From contig NZ_CP045298.1 in NCBI RefSeq assembly GCF_009363115.1, forward strand, positions 945,001 to 1,009,000: a stretch of 64,000 nt of DNA. Reading direction: 5' to 3'. The stretch's first letter is position 1, and each line of letters starts with the position of its first letter. A model generated the notes under the pieces. That model worked only from the letters and a program-made list of their open reading frames with translations, was not told the DNA's origin and searched no databases. Source of the stretch: Paenibacillus brasilensis. Its GTDB lineage: Bacteria > Bacillota > Bacilli > Paenibacillales > Paenibacillaceae. Shown piece after piece: positions 47,814 to 60,435 of the stretch. Position numbers and translations under genes: made by a program.

Positions 47814-48749
47814 TTAAGGAGTATTCATTCCCGCAGCTACAAATAGCCGCATTGATCGATACGCCTGCTCAAAACGAAAGCGCAGCGCATCTGTAATGCC
47901 GTAAATAGCACGTGTTTCTTCCTCATTGTTGTGTCCACTCAAACTCTCCGAAACCGTCTGATGGAGAGCTGCCGCCCAAATATCCGGCATTCCGTCCTCC
48001 TCCACCAGCATCGATCTGTAATCATTCGTACCGTATACAGCCATTACAAACTGCGACCATAGCTCCTGCGCAAAATAAAACAGCGCAGGCTCATGTACCT
48101 CGGTCTGATCGGCTACCCGTTCCAAGATACGCATGATCTGTTCAGGAAAATCACCCGGCTGAAGCGGAACGGTCTCAATATCAATCTCCGCTTTTTCATC
48201 TCCCCGTCTGATTTCTATCGTCCCTTCCATTCCGCGTCGTCGCAGTGTTTGTAAAATACGGAATTGGAGGAGAGGATGGATTTCCCGCTCCTTTATCCAA
48301 CGAAGCAAGGCAGCGTCAATTTCCGGTAAATCCAGATAGGACAACTGCTCAAGTGCTAAAATCGTCTGTTCGGATAAGGGTTCATCCATAGCCATCTGCA
48401 GCAGCTTATTGCCATACCCTGCATCCTGCTCTTGCTTAAAGCGTGCATGGCGACGAGCCAATTCCACTTCATCGACCTCGTCTTCTTCCACAGCGCTCGT
48501 TACTCCCCCACTGTCAGCATACTGTGGAAAGGCAGCTTCCAGCCATTGCAATAGAGCTTCCCATTCATCGTATTGTTTCTGCTCCTGTCCCTGACACTGC
48601 ATTAAAAAACGCAGCATCGCCATCGCCTCTCCATAACGTTCGTTCTCAAGCATCACAGTAAGTTGAATTTGATAATAGTCCAGTGTCTTCGGAAACAATA
48701 CAATATTATTTTCTTTTGTCGTCACCTTGGAGTCCTTTATTAAAGGCAC
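47814..48749 (-). CDS. YsoA-like helical-repeat (TPR-type) protein
   Basis: A 311-aa acidic, largely helical protein without membrane segments. Repeating helical pairs (YYQIQLTVMLENERYGEAMA, ALEQLSYLDLPEIDAALLRW) suggest TPR-like packing, and B. subtilis encodes the TPR protein YsoA at the same place upstream of tig. The start is GTG at 48749 with GGAGG 7 nt upstream; a second in-frame GTG at residue 9 also has AAAGGA. It carries its own promoter. No function is known to me. Confidence 0.72.
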   Translation of the reverse strand: MPLIKDSKVTTKENNIVLFPKTLDYYQIQLTVMLENERYGEAMAMLRFLMQCQGQEQKQYDEWEALLQWLEAAFPQYADSGGVTSAVEEDEVDEVELARRHARFKQEQDAGYGNKLLQMAMDEPLSEQTILALEQLSYLDLPEIDAALLRWIKEREIHPLLQFRILQTLRRRGMEGTIEIRRGDEKAEIDIETVPLQPGDFPEQIMRILERVADQTEVHEPALFYFAQELWSQFVMAVYGTNDYRSMLVEEDGMPDIWAAALHQTVSESLSGHNNEEETRAIYGITDALRFRFEQAYRSMRLFVAAGMNTP

Positions 48750-48781
48750 CCCCTCTCCTCCGTAAGCTAAAGTATTTGTAG

Positions 48782-48811
48782 ATTATATGAGAAACAGCAG
48801 CTTAAGTCCAA
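48782..48811 (-). promoter_or_regulatory. Sigma-A promoter of the ysoA-like gene
   Basis: TTGGAC (48811-48806), an 18-nt spacer and TATAAT (48787-48782) on the minus strand, 33 nt before the GTG start. Confidence 0.65.
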
Positions 48812-48935
48812 CCACTCGTCTTCAACATATTCACCTGTATTCTAACATACCCTTTTATAAGGCAAAAAAAACTACACCTACTCTGAATTTATGCTGCACA
48901 AAGTCAAAAACAATCAAATAATATGAAAAAAAGAC

Positions 48936-48964
48936 TTGAATCTTTCTTATCCATGTGATACATT
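48936..48964 (+). promoter_or_regulatory. Promoter of tRNA-Arg
   Basis: TTGAAT (48936-48941), a 17-nt spacer and TACATT (48959-48964), about 20 nt before the tRNA 5' end. Confidence 0.6.
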
Positions 48965-48984
48965 AATATTCGCTTGAATTTTAT

Positions 48985-49058
<74 letters not shown>

Positions 49059-49070
49059 TATGTACTGCAG

Positions 49071-49106
49071 AAGCTTCCTAATTTCCTAATTAGGAAGCTT
49101 TTTTTG
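49071..49106 (+). terminator. Terminator after tRNA-Arg
   Basis: AAGCTTCCTAATT and AATTAGGAAGCTT form a 13-bp stem with a TCCT loop, followed by a T run. Confidence 0.95.
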
Positions 49107-49259
49107 TTGCAACAGTATGAGCATCTTCCTGGGGCACAGAATGTCATGGCCTGCGTATCGTTAGCCTAAACTTCGCAGTCTCCACCGGTAGAGAGTATCC
49201 CTTTTTAGATCCAAGTAACTATTTTAATGTAGAAGAGCTGAGTAATAAGGAGATCAACA

Positions 49260-50018
49260 ATGAAATTAATATCCTGGAATGTTAATGGTTTAAGAGCCTG
49301 TGTGACCAAAGGATTTTATACTTATCTAAAAGAAACGAATGCTGATATTTTTTGCGTTCAGGAAACCAAGCTTCAAGAGGGCCAAATCCTCATGGAGAAC
49401 ATGGAGGAATACACACAGTATTGGAATTATGCCGAGAAAAAAGGATACTCCGGTACGGCTATCTTCACCAAAATCAAGCCGCTTTCCGTGCACTATGGAC
49501 TTGAAGAAAATGAGGAGCCTGAGGGCAGAACCATTACTCTGGAATTCGAGAAATTTTATCTCGTTAATGTATATACTCCCAATACCAAACGAGATCTCTC
49601 ACGGCTACCGTACAGACTGGAATGGGAGGACCGTTTTCGCAGCTATCTGCAACAGCTGGATGCATTGAAACCTGTCATTATTTGTGGTGATCTTAATGTG
49701 GCTCATCAGGAAATTGATTTGAAAAATGCAAAAGCCAACTACGGCAATGCCGGTTTTACGCCTGAGGAACGGGAGCGCCTGTCGCAGCTGCTCGACGCTG
49801 GATTTACAGACACCTTCAGATACTTTTATCCTGACCGGACGGATGTTTATTCCTGGTGGTCCTACATGCCGAAGGTGAGAGAACGGAACATCGGCTGGCG
49901 GATCGATTACTTTCTCGTCTCGGACAGACTTCGCCCGCTATTGATAGATGCAAGCATTGATTGCCATATTACGGGCAGTGACCACTGCCCTGTTATACTG
50001 GATATGCAAGATATTTAG
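49260..50018 (+). CDS. exoA: Exodeoxyribonuclease III / AP endonuclease
   Basis: A base-excision-repair enzyme cutting at abasic sites. The 252-aa protein starts MKLISWNVNGLRACVTKG and shows the metal-binding Glu in IFCVQETKLQ (about residue 34), the GDLNVAHQEIDL block and the catalytic ITGSDHCPVIL near the C-terminus. AAGGAG precedes the ATG. It is a single gene, with the tRNA terminator upstream and its own terminator downstream. Confidence 0.97.
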   Translation: MKLISWNVNGLRACVTKGFYTYLKETNADIFCVQETKLQEGQILMENMEEYTQYWNYAEKKGYSGTAIFTKIKPLSVHYGLEENEEPEGRTITLEFEKFYLVNVYTPNTKRDLSRLPYRLEWEDRFRSYLQQLDALKPVIICGDLNVAHQEIDLKNAKANYGNAGFTPEERERLSQLLDAGFTDTFRYFYPDRTDVYSWWSYMPKVRERNIGWRIDYFLVSDRLRPLLIDASIDCHITGSDHCPVILDMQDI

Positions 50019-50055
50019 CATAGTCCTCCTTACACAAGTCTTTATGCAGTCTTAA

Positions 50056-50095
50056 AAGCCGTCATGCTCTGTATTGCAGCATGACGGCTTAATTT
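50056..50095. terminator. Bidirectional terminator between exoA and bglB
   Basis: AAGCCGTCATGC and GCATGACGGCTT form a 12-bp stem; AATTTATT follows on the plus strand and TTTTAAG on the minus strand. It can serve both convergent genes. Confidence 0.85.
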
Positions 50096-50110
50096 ATTAC
50101 GAACATCTGT

Positions 50111-52298
<2,188 letters not shown>

Positions 52299-52299
<1 letters not shown>

Positions 52300-53201
52300 T
52301 ACATTTCCACCTCTCTTCTGCGCAAATAATACAGAGCAATCATCGACACTGTAAATACGAACAAGAACTGGATCATGGCTACTGCAGAAGCAAGGCCGTA
52401 ATCCGACGTCCCCGTGCTGAAGGCTGTTGCATACACATCAAACGCAAGTGTCGTCGTGTTGAATTTACCACCTGTCAGCACATAAATAATGTCAAAGGTT
52501 TGCAAGGCTCCGATAATGGACAGCAGCATATTGACGGTGAAGGACGGCGCAATCATCGGAAAGGTAATATTTTTGAACGCTTTCCACCCGGAAGCGCCGT
52601 CCATATACCCTGCTTCATATAAATCGTTGGGAATGGATTGGAGTCCGGCCAAGAAAATAGTCATCGAGTAACCCATGTACATCCAGACTTGCACAAAAAT
52701 AATCAGTTCAAATGCAATATTGTAATCGCCAAAGAAGTTGGAGCTGGTTCCAAAAAAGTTCATCAAGGCTTGTGCAGGACCGCCAAGCGGATTGGCAATC
52801 AGCTGCCAGATCAGGCCGGATACCGTTACTCCAAGCACGACAGGCAGGAAAAATACAGCGCGGTAAAACACATCACCTTTGAGCTTTTTATTAATAATGA
52901 TGGCCATGAACAGTCCTACTGCATTTTGAATCACAACCACCGCTGTAGCAAAATATAAGGAACGACCCATGGAAGCAATCCGATCTCCTGAATCGGAGGA
53001 GGTAAAAAAGGTCATATAATTCTCAAATCCGACAAAATTCCATGTTTGTCCCGGAACTCCCGAAGCATTTGTAAAGGAAAACAATACGGTTACCATTGAA
53101 GGACCAAAGCCAAGAAGCAAATAGAGCAGCACCGGAATACTCAGCAAAAGATAGGGCATTAACCGGGCCGCGCCCTTTCCGAAAGGATACATGGGCCTCA
53201 C
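52299..53201 (-). CDS. Carbohydrate ABC transporter permease (MalF type)
   Basis: A 300-aa membrane permease, the partner of the MalG-type protein. Six or so helices are seen, with an extended first periplasmic loop and an EAA loop (EAGYMDGASGWKAFKNITFP near residue 215). It lies 64 nt downstream of the binding-protein gene and is translated in series with the second permease. Confidence 0.92.
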
Positions 53202-53265
53202 ACCTTTTTACATTATTATGAAGGCTTTACAGATGCCGATCTGAGCTCATGTAAAGCCCGTTGAT

Positions 53266-54594
53266 TTATTTAGGGGCTGCTGCATCCCAGTCCGCCTGCG
53301 ATTTTTGGGCAAGCTCCAAAGGCGTCTTTAACGGACCGGCAGGCGCGAGAAATTCCGCATGTACGCTGGAATCTTTAATGTACTGTCCAACATTTTTGCG
53401 ATTGATAAACAACTGATCCCAAGAGAGCTTGAAGTTTTCCAGCGAAGGCTGGATTTCATTCACAAATTCACTACTTATCTTCACATCAGGCTGTGTTGGC
53501 AAAAATCCGGCAGCGTTCACGAAATCGGTGTAGTTTTGCTTTTCAGAGAGCATTTCAAGCCATTTGATCGCATAATCCTTGTTTGGCGACTTTTCCAATA
53601 CCATCCATGTCATATCGTACTTGCCTGCAAGATTTTTATTTTTGGCGGGATCATTGCTGCCCGGAATTGGGAAATAACCAAATTTCAGCTCTGGATTGGC
53701 TGTCTGGATCGTAGTTGCATCCCAGGTGCCATCCGCAATCATAGCTACACGTCCTGTAGCAAACAAACTTGGCAAGGTTCCATAGTCAATCCCCATAAAT
53801 CCACCGATGGCATTGTTCATCAAAATTTGTGTTTTTTCCAGCACCTCAAGCTGGGAAGGGTCTGTCAGCTTCGTCTTCCCGGTCCACAGCCCTTTGATAT
53901 ATTCCAGCTGATCATCATGAATAGAGGCTTGAAGCCCTTGGACAGCAAGGTTAATAGGCCATACATCCTTACCGCCGAAGCCAATCGGTTCCACACCGTT
54001 AGCCTTGAGTACCTTCATAACATTTACCAGCCCATCCCAAGTTGTGGGTACCGCAAGATTATATTTTTTAAAAATTTCCTTGTTGTAGAACAAACCTGTC
54101 AGCGCCACCTTACCCATATTTACTCCGTATACCTTGTCCTTATAGGTCATGGCATTTTTGACATCTGTAGGATTATAGTTTTTGATAAAGGCTTGATCCG
54201 ACAGATCGGCTATTAGTCCTCCGTCAATCCATTGCTTCCACATTGGATCAGCTGCTCCCTTTGACCACTCCTGCGGAGCTCCTACGAAGCTGAATTTCAG
54301 AGGAATAATGTCTGCATCACCAGATGAACCAGCATTCATACGCGTTTGCATCAGTTGGTCATACGTTGAGTCAGCAGGTACCGTCGTATACTCCACCTGA
54401 ACATCTGGATACTTCTCTTCAAACTTTTTATTAAATTCCTTTATATAGTTATTAATATTCTCCTGCTGCCAATGAATAATCTTCAAAGTGACCTTTTTAT
54501 TCCCGTTCTGTACAGCATTGTTACCTTTACCGCAAGCAGCCAACACCACAATTAAAGCGGTTACAATAAGTAATAAAAAACTCTTTTTTAGCAT
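53266..54594 (-). CDS. Extracellular sugar-binding lipoprotein of the ABC importer
   Basis: A family 1 solute-binding protein of 442 aa. The signal peptide ends in the lipobox VVLAAC with Cys21 as the lipidated residue. The mature part shows typical CUT1 blocks (FNKKFEEKYPDVQVEYTTVP, GRVAMIADGTWD, YAIKWLEMLSEKQNYTDFVN). GGGGGG precedes the ATG. It is the first gene of the importer-bglB operon, opposite the LacI gene. The substrate is inferred to be a beta-glucoside or cello-oligosaccharide only from bglB. Confidence 0.92.
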   Translation of the reverse strand: MLKKSFLLLIVTALIVVLAACGKGNNAVQNGNKKVTLKIIHWQQENINNYIKEFNKKFEEKYPDVQVEYTTVPADSTYDQLMQTRMNAGSSGDADIIPLKFSFVGAPQEWSKGAADPMWKQWIDGGLIADLSDQAFIKNYNPTDVKNAMTYKDKVYGVNMGKVALTGLFYNKEIFKKYNLAVPTTWDGLVNVMKVLKANGVEPIGFGGKDVWPINLAVQGLQASIHDDQLEYIKGLWTGKTKLTDPSQLEVLEKTQILMNNAIGGFMGIDYGTLPSLFATGRVAMIADGTWDATTIQTANPELKFGYFPIPGSNDPAKNKNLAGKYDMTWMVLEKSPNKDYAIKWLEMLSEKQNYTDFVNAAGFLPTQPDVKISSEFVNEIQPSLENFKLSWDQLFINRKNVGQYIKDSSVHAEFLAPAGPLKTPLELAQKSQADWDAAAPK

Positions 54595-54640
54595 TGCAGA
54601 ATCCCCCCCACATAATCTTAGAATAAATGCATCTCCGTTT

Positions 54641-54656
54641 ACGAAAGCAGTTTCGT
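54641..54656. promoter_or_regulatory. Putative LacI-family operator O2 (importer side)
   Basis: Reading on the minus strand, ACGAAACTGCTTTCGT is a hyphenated palindrome (ACGAAA/TTTCGT). It differs from O1 at three of 16 positions and lies at about +9 to +24 of the importer transcript, a place where a bound repressor blocks elongation. Confidence 0.65.
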
Positions 54657-54670
54657 TATTTACGTTTATT

Positions 54671-54700
54671 ATTATGTAACGAATGACCTGTATTTGTAAA
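54671..54700 (-). promoter_or_regulatory. Candidate promoter of the importer-bglB operon
   Basis: TTTACA (54700-54695), an 18-nt spacer and CATAAT (54676-54671) on the minus strand. It is a moderate match; O2 follows immediately. Confidence 0.5.
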
Positions 54701-54792
54701 TAGAGATTTATGAAATATCAAAAAAACATGAACCACTACTAAGTTAACCTTATTTTCCCAAAATATATAAAACTATAACTTAAATAGCAGTG

Positions 54793-54822
54793 TTGACTCT
54801 CCTCTATAAGGTAGCATAGAAT
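54793..54822 (+). promoter_or_regulatory. Candidate promoter of the LacI-type regulator
   Basis: TTGACT (54793-54798), an 18-nt spacer and TAGAAT (54817-54822). Operator O1 lies downstream, at about +33 to +48. Confidence 0.6.
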
Positions 54823-54861
54823 ACGAGTAATCATTAAAATTCAGAATACAAAGTCAATTCA

Positions 54862-54877
54862 ACTAAACTGGTTTAGT
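54862..54877. promoter_or_regulatory. Putative LacI-family operator O1 (regulator side)
   Basis: ACTAAAC-TG-GTTTAGT has perfect 7-bp arms. It ends 3 nt before the GGAGG (54881-54885) of the regulator gene, which implies autoregulation. Confidence 0.72.
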
Positions 54878-54890
54878 CTCGGAGGATTTC

Positions 54891-55931
54891 ATGAATATAA
54901 AAACAATAGCTAGTATGGCAGGCGTTTCGGTAGCAACCGTTTCAAAAATCATAAACAATTACACAGATATCAGTGAGGAAACCCGGCAGAGGGTGCTTAA
55001 AATAATGGAGGAAACAGGCTATAGACCCTCCTCCTCGGCTAAAACGCTGGCTACCAAAAAATCAAATTTGGTAGGCGTTATATTCGCTGGCAAACTGAAT
55101 GTCGATTTTAGCCATCCTTTTTTTGTAGATATCATTAATGTCTTCAAAAAACAGATTGGCTTGCTCGGTTACGATCTGCTGTTTTTCTCAAATGAAAAAT
55201 TTCTGGATAATGGAGAGGACTATTTGGCTCGTTCGAAATATTTTTCAGTGGACGGGTGTATTATTATTGCAGGAGATGAAGTGGAAAAGAGCGTTTTTGA
55301 TCTCGATGCCAGCCCCATCCCCTGCATTGGTGTCGACATTGAATTAACCGGAGCCAGCTCCTGCTACATTATGTCCGACAATCAGAAAATCTCGATGAAG
55401 GTTGTTGAGCATTTTTACATGAATGGCTACCGCGATATGGGTTTTATAGGCATTGAACGCCCATCTCTGGTGATTAAAGAGCGAGAAGAAGCCTTTATCA
55501 CTTCACTAAAACGGTTTAGTCTTGATGTCAGACCCGAATGGATCTTGTATGCCAAGGACTATGCGGCAGAAGATGGATACCAGATAGCAAAGGCGTGGAT
55601 ACAGCAAGGAGATTTACCAAAAGCTATTTTCGCGGCTACTGACCTACTTGCTTTTGGTGCCATCCGGGCTTTCAAGGAAAGCGGCTTGAGGGTGCCCGAG
55701 GATATTGCTGTGGTGGGATGTGATGATATAGAGGCCTGTCGTTATACCGATCCTCCACTGACCACTGTAAAACAAGACAAACAAAAAATAGGCCGCCTGG
55801 CCGCTATGGTGCTGTTTGACCTGATGAATAAGCAAATGGAGACGAAATGTATTAAAGTAGAACCCGAGCTGGTCATTCGCAGCTCCTGCGGAGCCCGGCA
55901 AAATTGGAACCATACGATGGTTAAGGGCTAG
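54891..55931 (+). CDS. LacI family transcriptional regulator
   Basis: A 346-aa repressor: an N-terminal helix-turn-helix and hinge ([37 protein letters not shown]), then a periplasmic-binding-protein-like effector domain ([40 protein letters not shown]). It is divergent from the sugar importer and very likely its specific regulator, with a glucoside as inducer. GGAGG precedes the ATG. A third operator-like palindrome lies inside the gene at 55505-55520. Confidence 0.93.
   Translation: MNIKTIASMAGVSVATVSKIINNYTDISEETRQRVLKIMEETGYRPSSSAKTLATKKSNLVGVIFAGKLNVDFSHPFFVDIINVFKKQIGLLGYDLLFFSNEKFLDNGEDYLARSKYFSVDGCIIIAGDEVEKSVFDLDASPIPCIGVDIELTGASSCYIMSDNQKISMKVVEHFYMNGYRDMGFIGIERPSLVIKEREEAFITSLKRFSLDVRPEWILYAKDYAAEDGYQIAKAWIQQGDLPKAIFAATDLLAFGAIRAFKESGLRVPEDIAVVGCDDIEACRYTDPPLTTVKQDKQKIGRLAAMVLFDLMNKQMETKCIKVEPELVIRSSCGARQNWNHTMVKG
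55505..55520. promoter_or_regulatory. Putative intragenic LacI-family operator O3
   Basis: ACTAAAACGGTTTAGT lies within the regulator gene and encodes part of SLKRFSLD. Either strand matches O1 at 14 of 16 positions and it has the central CG common in LacI-family operators. It lies about 640 bp from O1 and may act as an auxiliary site for looping, or be chance. Confidence 0.45.
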
Positions 55932-55959
55932 TATACACCTTAACCCCCAGACATAATTG

Positions 55960-56018
55960 TGCCCCGCAAGATGGACACTTTTTCTCAAAGTATCTATCTT
56001 GCGGGGCATTTTGTATTT
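55960..56018. terminator. Terminator between the LacI gene and glpK (convergent)
   Basis: TGCCCCGCAAGAT and ATCTTGCGGGGCA form a 13-bp stem around a 23-nt loop; TTTTGTATTTT follows on the plus strand. It lies about 30 nt past the regulator stop. Confidence 0.88.
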
Positions 56019-56030
56019 TAGTCGGATAAG

Positions 56031-57527
<1,497 letters not shown>

Positions 57528-57555
57528 TCATCTCTCCCCTGTAAATCTATTGATT

Positions 57556-58377
57556 TTATACTGTAAGCTTGTTGACTTTATGGCTTTTGTAAGTACGACT
57601 GAAACGGAAGGTAACCAGCAGCACAATCACAATGATGCCTAACATAATCCAGAAAGCCGGACTTAGATATCCTTTAAACACTGCCTGGTAAAACAGCCCT
57701 CCGAAGGAGCCTCCCAACAGCGGTCCTACCATTGGTACCCAGGCGTATTTCCAATTGGATGCTCCCTTGCCGGGAATCGGTAGTAAATAATGTACAAGCC
57801 GCGGGCCAAAATCCCTCGCCGGATTAATCGCATAACCCGTCGTTCCGCCAAGCGATAAACCAATACTCACTACCAGAAAACCCACAATTAGCGGCTTCAG
57901 GCCCTCTGTAAATGAATTGGCACCAAGCGCCTGCAAAGCAAGAACAAAAATGAAAGTACCTATCAGTTCACTCAGCACGTTGGCGAATGGATGATCCACA
58001 GCCGGCCCTGTGGCAAATACACTGAGTTTGGTTGCTGCGTCCTCTGTCTCTTTCCAATGGGGCCAATAATGTAAAACCACAACCACAGCACCCGCCATGG
58101 CACCAAGAATCTGAGCCACAATATACCCGAGAACGTCTTGCCATGGAAAGACACCCTGAAATGCCAACGCCAGTGTCACTGCCGGATTCAAATGCGCTCC
58201 GCTGATTTGACCTACCGCGTACACTGCAATAGCAACCGCGAGTCCCCACCCCATTCCGATGACAATCCAGCCGGAAGCGTGGGCAAATGATTTTTTCAGG
58301 GATACCCCTGCGCACACTCCGCCACCCAGGACAATCAGAATCATCGTCCCTATAAATTCGGCTACGTATGGCGACAT
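57556..58377 (-). CDS. glpF: Glycerol uptake facilitator (aquaglyceroporin)
   Basis: A MIP-family channel of 273 aa with six helices. The two half-helix motifs are AHLNPAVTLAL (near residue 65) and YAINPARDFGPR (near residue 203); the Asp after the second NPAR is the glycerol-facilitator mark. The start is the ATG at 58377 with GAGGAGG upstream; an open extension of 25 codons is the leader RNA. It is the first gene of glpFK, behind a near-consensus promoter and a leader hairpin. Confidence 0.96.
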   Translation of the reverse strand: MSPYVAEFIGTMILIVLGGGVCAGVSLKKSFAHASGWIVIGMGWGLAVAIAVYAVGQISGAHLNPAVTLALAFQGVFPWQDVLGYIVAQILGAMAGAVVVVLHYWPHWKETEDAATKLSVFATGPAVDHPFANVLSELIGTFIFVLALQALGANSFTEGLKPLIVGFLVVSIGLSLGGTTGYAINPARDFGPRLVHYLLPIPGKGASNWKYAWVPMVGPLLGGSFGGLFYQAVFKGYLSPAFWIMLGIIVIVLLVTFRFSRTYKSHKVNKLTV

Positions 58378-58407
58378 ATAACCTACCTCCTCAATAGACC
58401 ACCCAAT

Positions 58408-58421
58408 TTTAATCGCTTTCA
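58408..58421 (-). promoter_or_regulatory. cre-like site in the glpF leader
   Basis: TGAAAGCGATTAAA on the minus strand matches the CcpA consensus TGWAANCGNTNWCA at 13 of 14 positions. It lies about 100 nt downstream of the predicted start of transcription, where CcpA-HPr could act as a roadblock. Confidence 0.5.
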
Positions 58422-58431
58422 TCGCGCACAA

Positions 58432-58493
58432 CAAAAAAAGAAAAGCCATCACAAACCGCTCCCGTGCTTTAGCATAGGATGTCTGCGTGGCTC
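58432..58493 (-). terminator. Leader hairpin with U-tract before glpF (probable attenuator)
   Basis: On the minus strand an AGCCAC segment can pair with GTGATGGCT, followed by TTTTCTTTTTTT, within the 5' leader between promoter and glpF. In Bacillus glp leaders such a terminator is overcome by GlpP with glycerol-3-phosphate. The stem is imperfect and GlpP control is inferred by analogy. Confidence 0.55.
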
Positions 58494-58527
58494 TCTTGTC
58501 TCCGTCACGATTATTAACTTAAATTTG

Positions 58528-58556
58528 ATATTATATAAGGATGTAAGCGATGTCAA
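58528..58556 (-). promoter_or_regulatory. Sigma-A promoter of glpFK
   Basis: TTGACA (58556-58551), a 17-nt spacer and TAATAT (58533-58528) on the minus strand, an almost perfect match. The leader to glpF is about 145 nt. Confidence 0.85.
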
Positions 58557-58593
58557 CTACGAATTTACGCTGTTCTATGGTTCAAAATAATCG

Positions 58594-58623
58594 TTGACCA
58601 TGTCAGATGCTCCACTTTATGAT
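58594..58623 (+). promoter_or_regulatory. Candidate promoter of the PTS gene
   Basis: TTGACC (58594-58599), an 18-nt spacer and TATGAT (58618-58623), leaving a leader of about 90 nt before the start codon. Confidence 0.6.
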
Positions 58624-58721
58624 GTAAAAAAATGGGTAGCATAGCGGTTCTTTTTTGTTGTCGGCACATATTTCAGAGAGAACATGTTGTTCCCAAACTG
58701 AATGATGAAGGGAAGAAGGTT

Positions 58722-60200
58722 ATGCTGAAATTATTGCAAAAAATCGGAAAGTCGTTAATGCTTCCGGTAGCAACGCTACCCGCGGCGGGAATTTTGCAGG
58801 GGCTGGCTCTGATCAACTATGAGACGGATATTCCGCTTGGCTCTGTGGTAGGTGGCTTTTTGAATCATTATGTCACTCCTTTTTTGAACGAAGGCGCCGG
58901 GGCCATTTTCGGCAACCTGGCATTAATCTTTGCCATCGGTGTTGCGATCGGTCTGGCAGGGGATGCTGTAGCCGCACTATCTGCAGTCATCGCCTATATG
59001 GTGCTGACCCGTATTTTGGCGGCAGTACCGGGCATTTTCGCGTATATCCCCGATGACGTTAAGCTGGATATGGGGGTGCTCGGCGGCATTTTTATCGGTG
59101 GCTGGTCCGCTTATCTGTTCAAAAAGTACCATAACATCCAGCTTCCGGATTGGCTCGGCTTCTTCTCCGGCAAACGTTTCGTCCCCATGATTACCGCCTT
59201 CACCACCATGATTTTAGCTGTTCTGCTCGGTATGATCTGGAGCCCGATACAAGATGCGATTGCGACCTTCGGCAACTGGATCGTTGGCTTCGGCGGAATA
59301 GGGTCGATGGTGTTCATGATTGCCAATCGACTGCTGATCCCGCTCGGTCTGCATCATGTACTAAACTCAATCGCGTGGTTTCAGATTGGTAACTATACGA
59401 ATGCAGCTGGCGAGGTTGTTCATGGTGACCTGACCCGTTTCTTTGCAAGCGATAAATCAGCTGGCCTATTCATGTCCGGCTTCTTCCCTATTATGATGTT
59501 TGCTCTCCCGGCAGCCGCTCTCGCATTCATCCATACGGCCAAACCTGAAAAGCGTAAAGCGGTCGCTTCTATTTTCATTGGATCTGCGCTCGCATCTTTT
59601 TTGACCGGAATTACCGAGCCCCTTGAATTTTCCTTTATGTTCGTTGCACCGTTGCTTTATGGCATCCATGCGCTGCTTACAGGTCTGAGTGGCCTGATCA
59701 TGTACCTGCTGGATGTCAAGCTCGGCTTTTCTTTTTCAGCAGGACTCATCGACTATTTGGTCAACATGAAGCTATCCACCCACCCGCTGCGAATGATTGC
59801 AGTCGGTCTAGCTTTTGCCGTCGTATATTATTTCCTGTTCCGGTTTATCATTATCAAATTCAATCTCAAAACCCCTGGACGTGAAGACGACGTAGAAAAC
59901 AGCCTCCTTTCGGATACAAACCAATCCATATCCATTGAAAAGCCAGAAGTCCTATCTGACGGCCAAGCGAACGATGCAGGGAAGATACTGGCCCAGCTTG
60001 GCGGTTCAGACAATATCCAAAGCATTGATGCATGTATTACACGACTACGGCTGACAGTCAAAGACGACCATGCTATAAACGACCAAGCCCTCAAGCAGCT
60101 TGGAGCGTCGGGAATCATCAGGCTTGGCAACGGTGTAGTGCAGGTTATTTTCGGTACTCGGTCGGAAATTCTGAAAGATGAAATACAGCGCCTAATATGA
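58722..60200 (+). CDS. nagP: PTS system N-acetylglucosamine-type EIICB
   Basis: A sugar-importing, phosphorylating membrane protein of 492 aa. The EIIC part (residues 1-395) opens LLQKIGKSLMLPVATLPAAG and has the GLHHVLNSIAWFQIGNY and GITEPLEFSFMFVAPLLY blocks characteristic of the glucose/GlcNAc family, closest to NagE/NagP. The C-terminal EIIB domain has the phospho-Cys in SIDACITRLRLTV near residue 440. There is no EIIA domain, so it depends on a partner. The start is the ATG at 58722 with GAAGGG upstream. GlcNAc specificity is by recall of family blocks. Confidence 0.87.
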   Translation: MLKLLQKIGKSLMLPVATLPAAGILQGLALINYETDIPLGSVVGGFLNHYVTPFLNEGAGAIFGNLALIFAIGVAIGLAGDAVAALSAVIAYMVLTRILAAVPGIFAYIPDDVKLDMGVLGGIFIGGWSAYLFKKYHNIQLPDWLGFFSGKRFVPMITAFTTMILAVLLGMIWSPIQDAIATFGNWIVGFGGIGSMVFMIANRLLIPLGLHHVLNSIAWFQIGNYTNAAGEVVHGDLTRFFASDKSAGLFMSGFFPIMMFALPAAALAFIHTAKPEKRKAVASIFIGSALASFLTGITEPLEFSFMFVAPLLYGIHALLTGLSGLIMYLLDVKLGFSFSAGLIDYLVNMKLSTHPLRMIAVGLAFAVVYYFLFRFIIIKFNLKTPGREDDVENSLLSDTNQSISIEKPEVLSDGQANDAGKILAQLGGSDNIQSIDACITRLRLTVKDDHAINDQALKQLGASGIIRLGNGVVQVIFGTRSEILKDEIQRLI

Positions 60201-60367
60201 CAATTCTGACGATGAACCAGATTGCGTGATCTTGATATTAAAGACACACACGTGCTTTTTTTGGGTGGGTGAATGATGCTATGCCAGTTTATTTCCGACC
60301 TTGCCGCCGGGCAGTTAAGAATCGAATTTACTTGAATCCATGAACCACAAGTTTTGATGATACTATC

Positions 60368-60411
60368 AAAAAGGAGTGTCCTATAAGCCTGTGATGGCTG
60401 AAGGCACTCCC
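60368..60411 (-). terminator. Terminator between nagP and the symporter (convergent)
   Basis: GGAGTG and CACTCC close a long stem with inner AGCC/GGCT; the minus strand continues with TTTTTGATAG. It serves the symporter gene and perhaps nagP. Confidence 0.75.
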
Positions 60412-60435
60412 TTTATAGTTTACGGCTTTCAATTA

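Larger units (their letters stand above)
54595..54890. other. Divergent control region between the sugar importer and its regulator
   Basis: It holds two promoters facing outwards and two matching 16-bp palindromes: one just after the predicted importer start site, one just before the ribosome site of the LacI gene. Individual sites are listed separately. Confidence 0.7.

Noticed and set aside
46579-47817. 412-codon open frame on the plus strand opposite tig
   Set aside because: Antisense to trigger factor; Phe/Leu/Cys-rich with no ribosome site.
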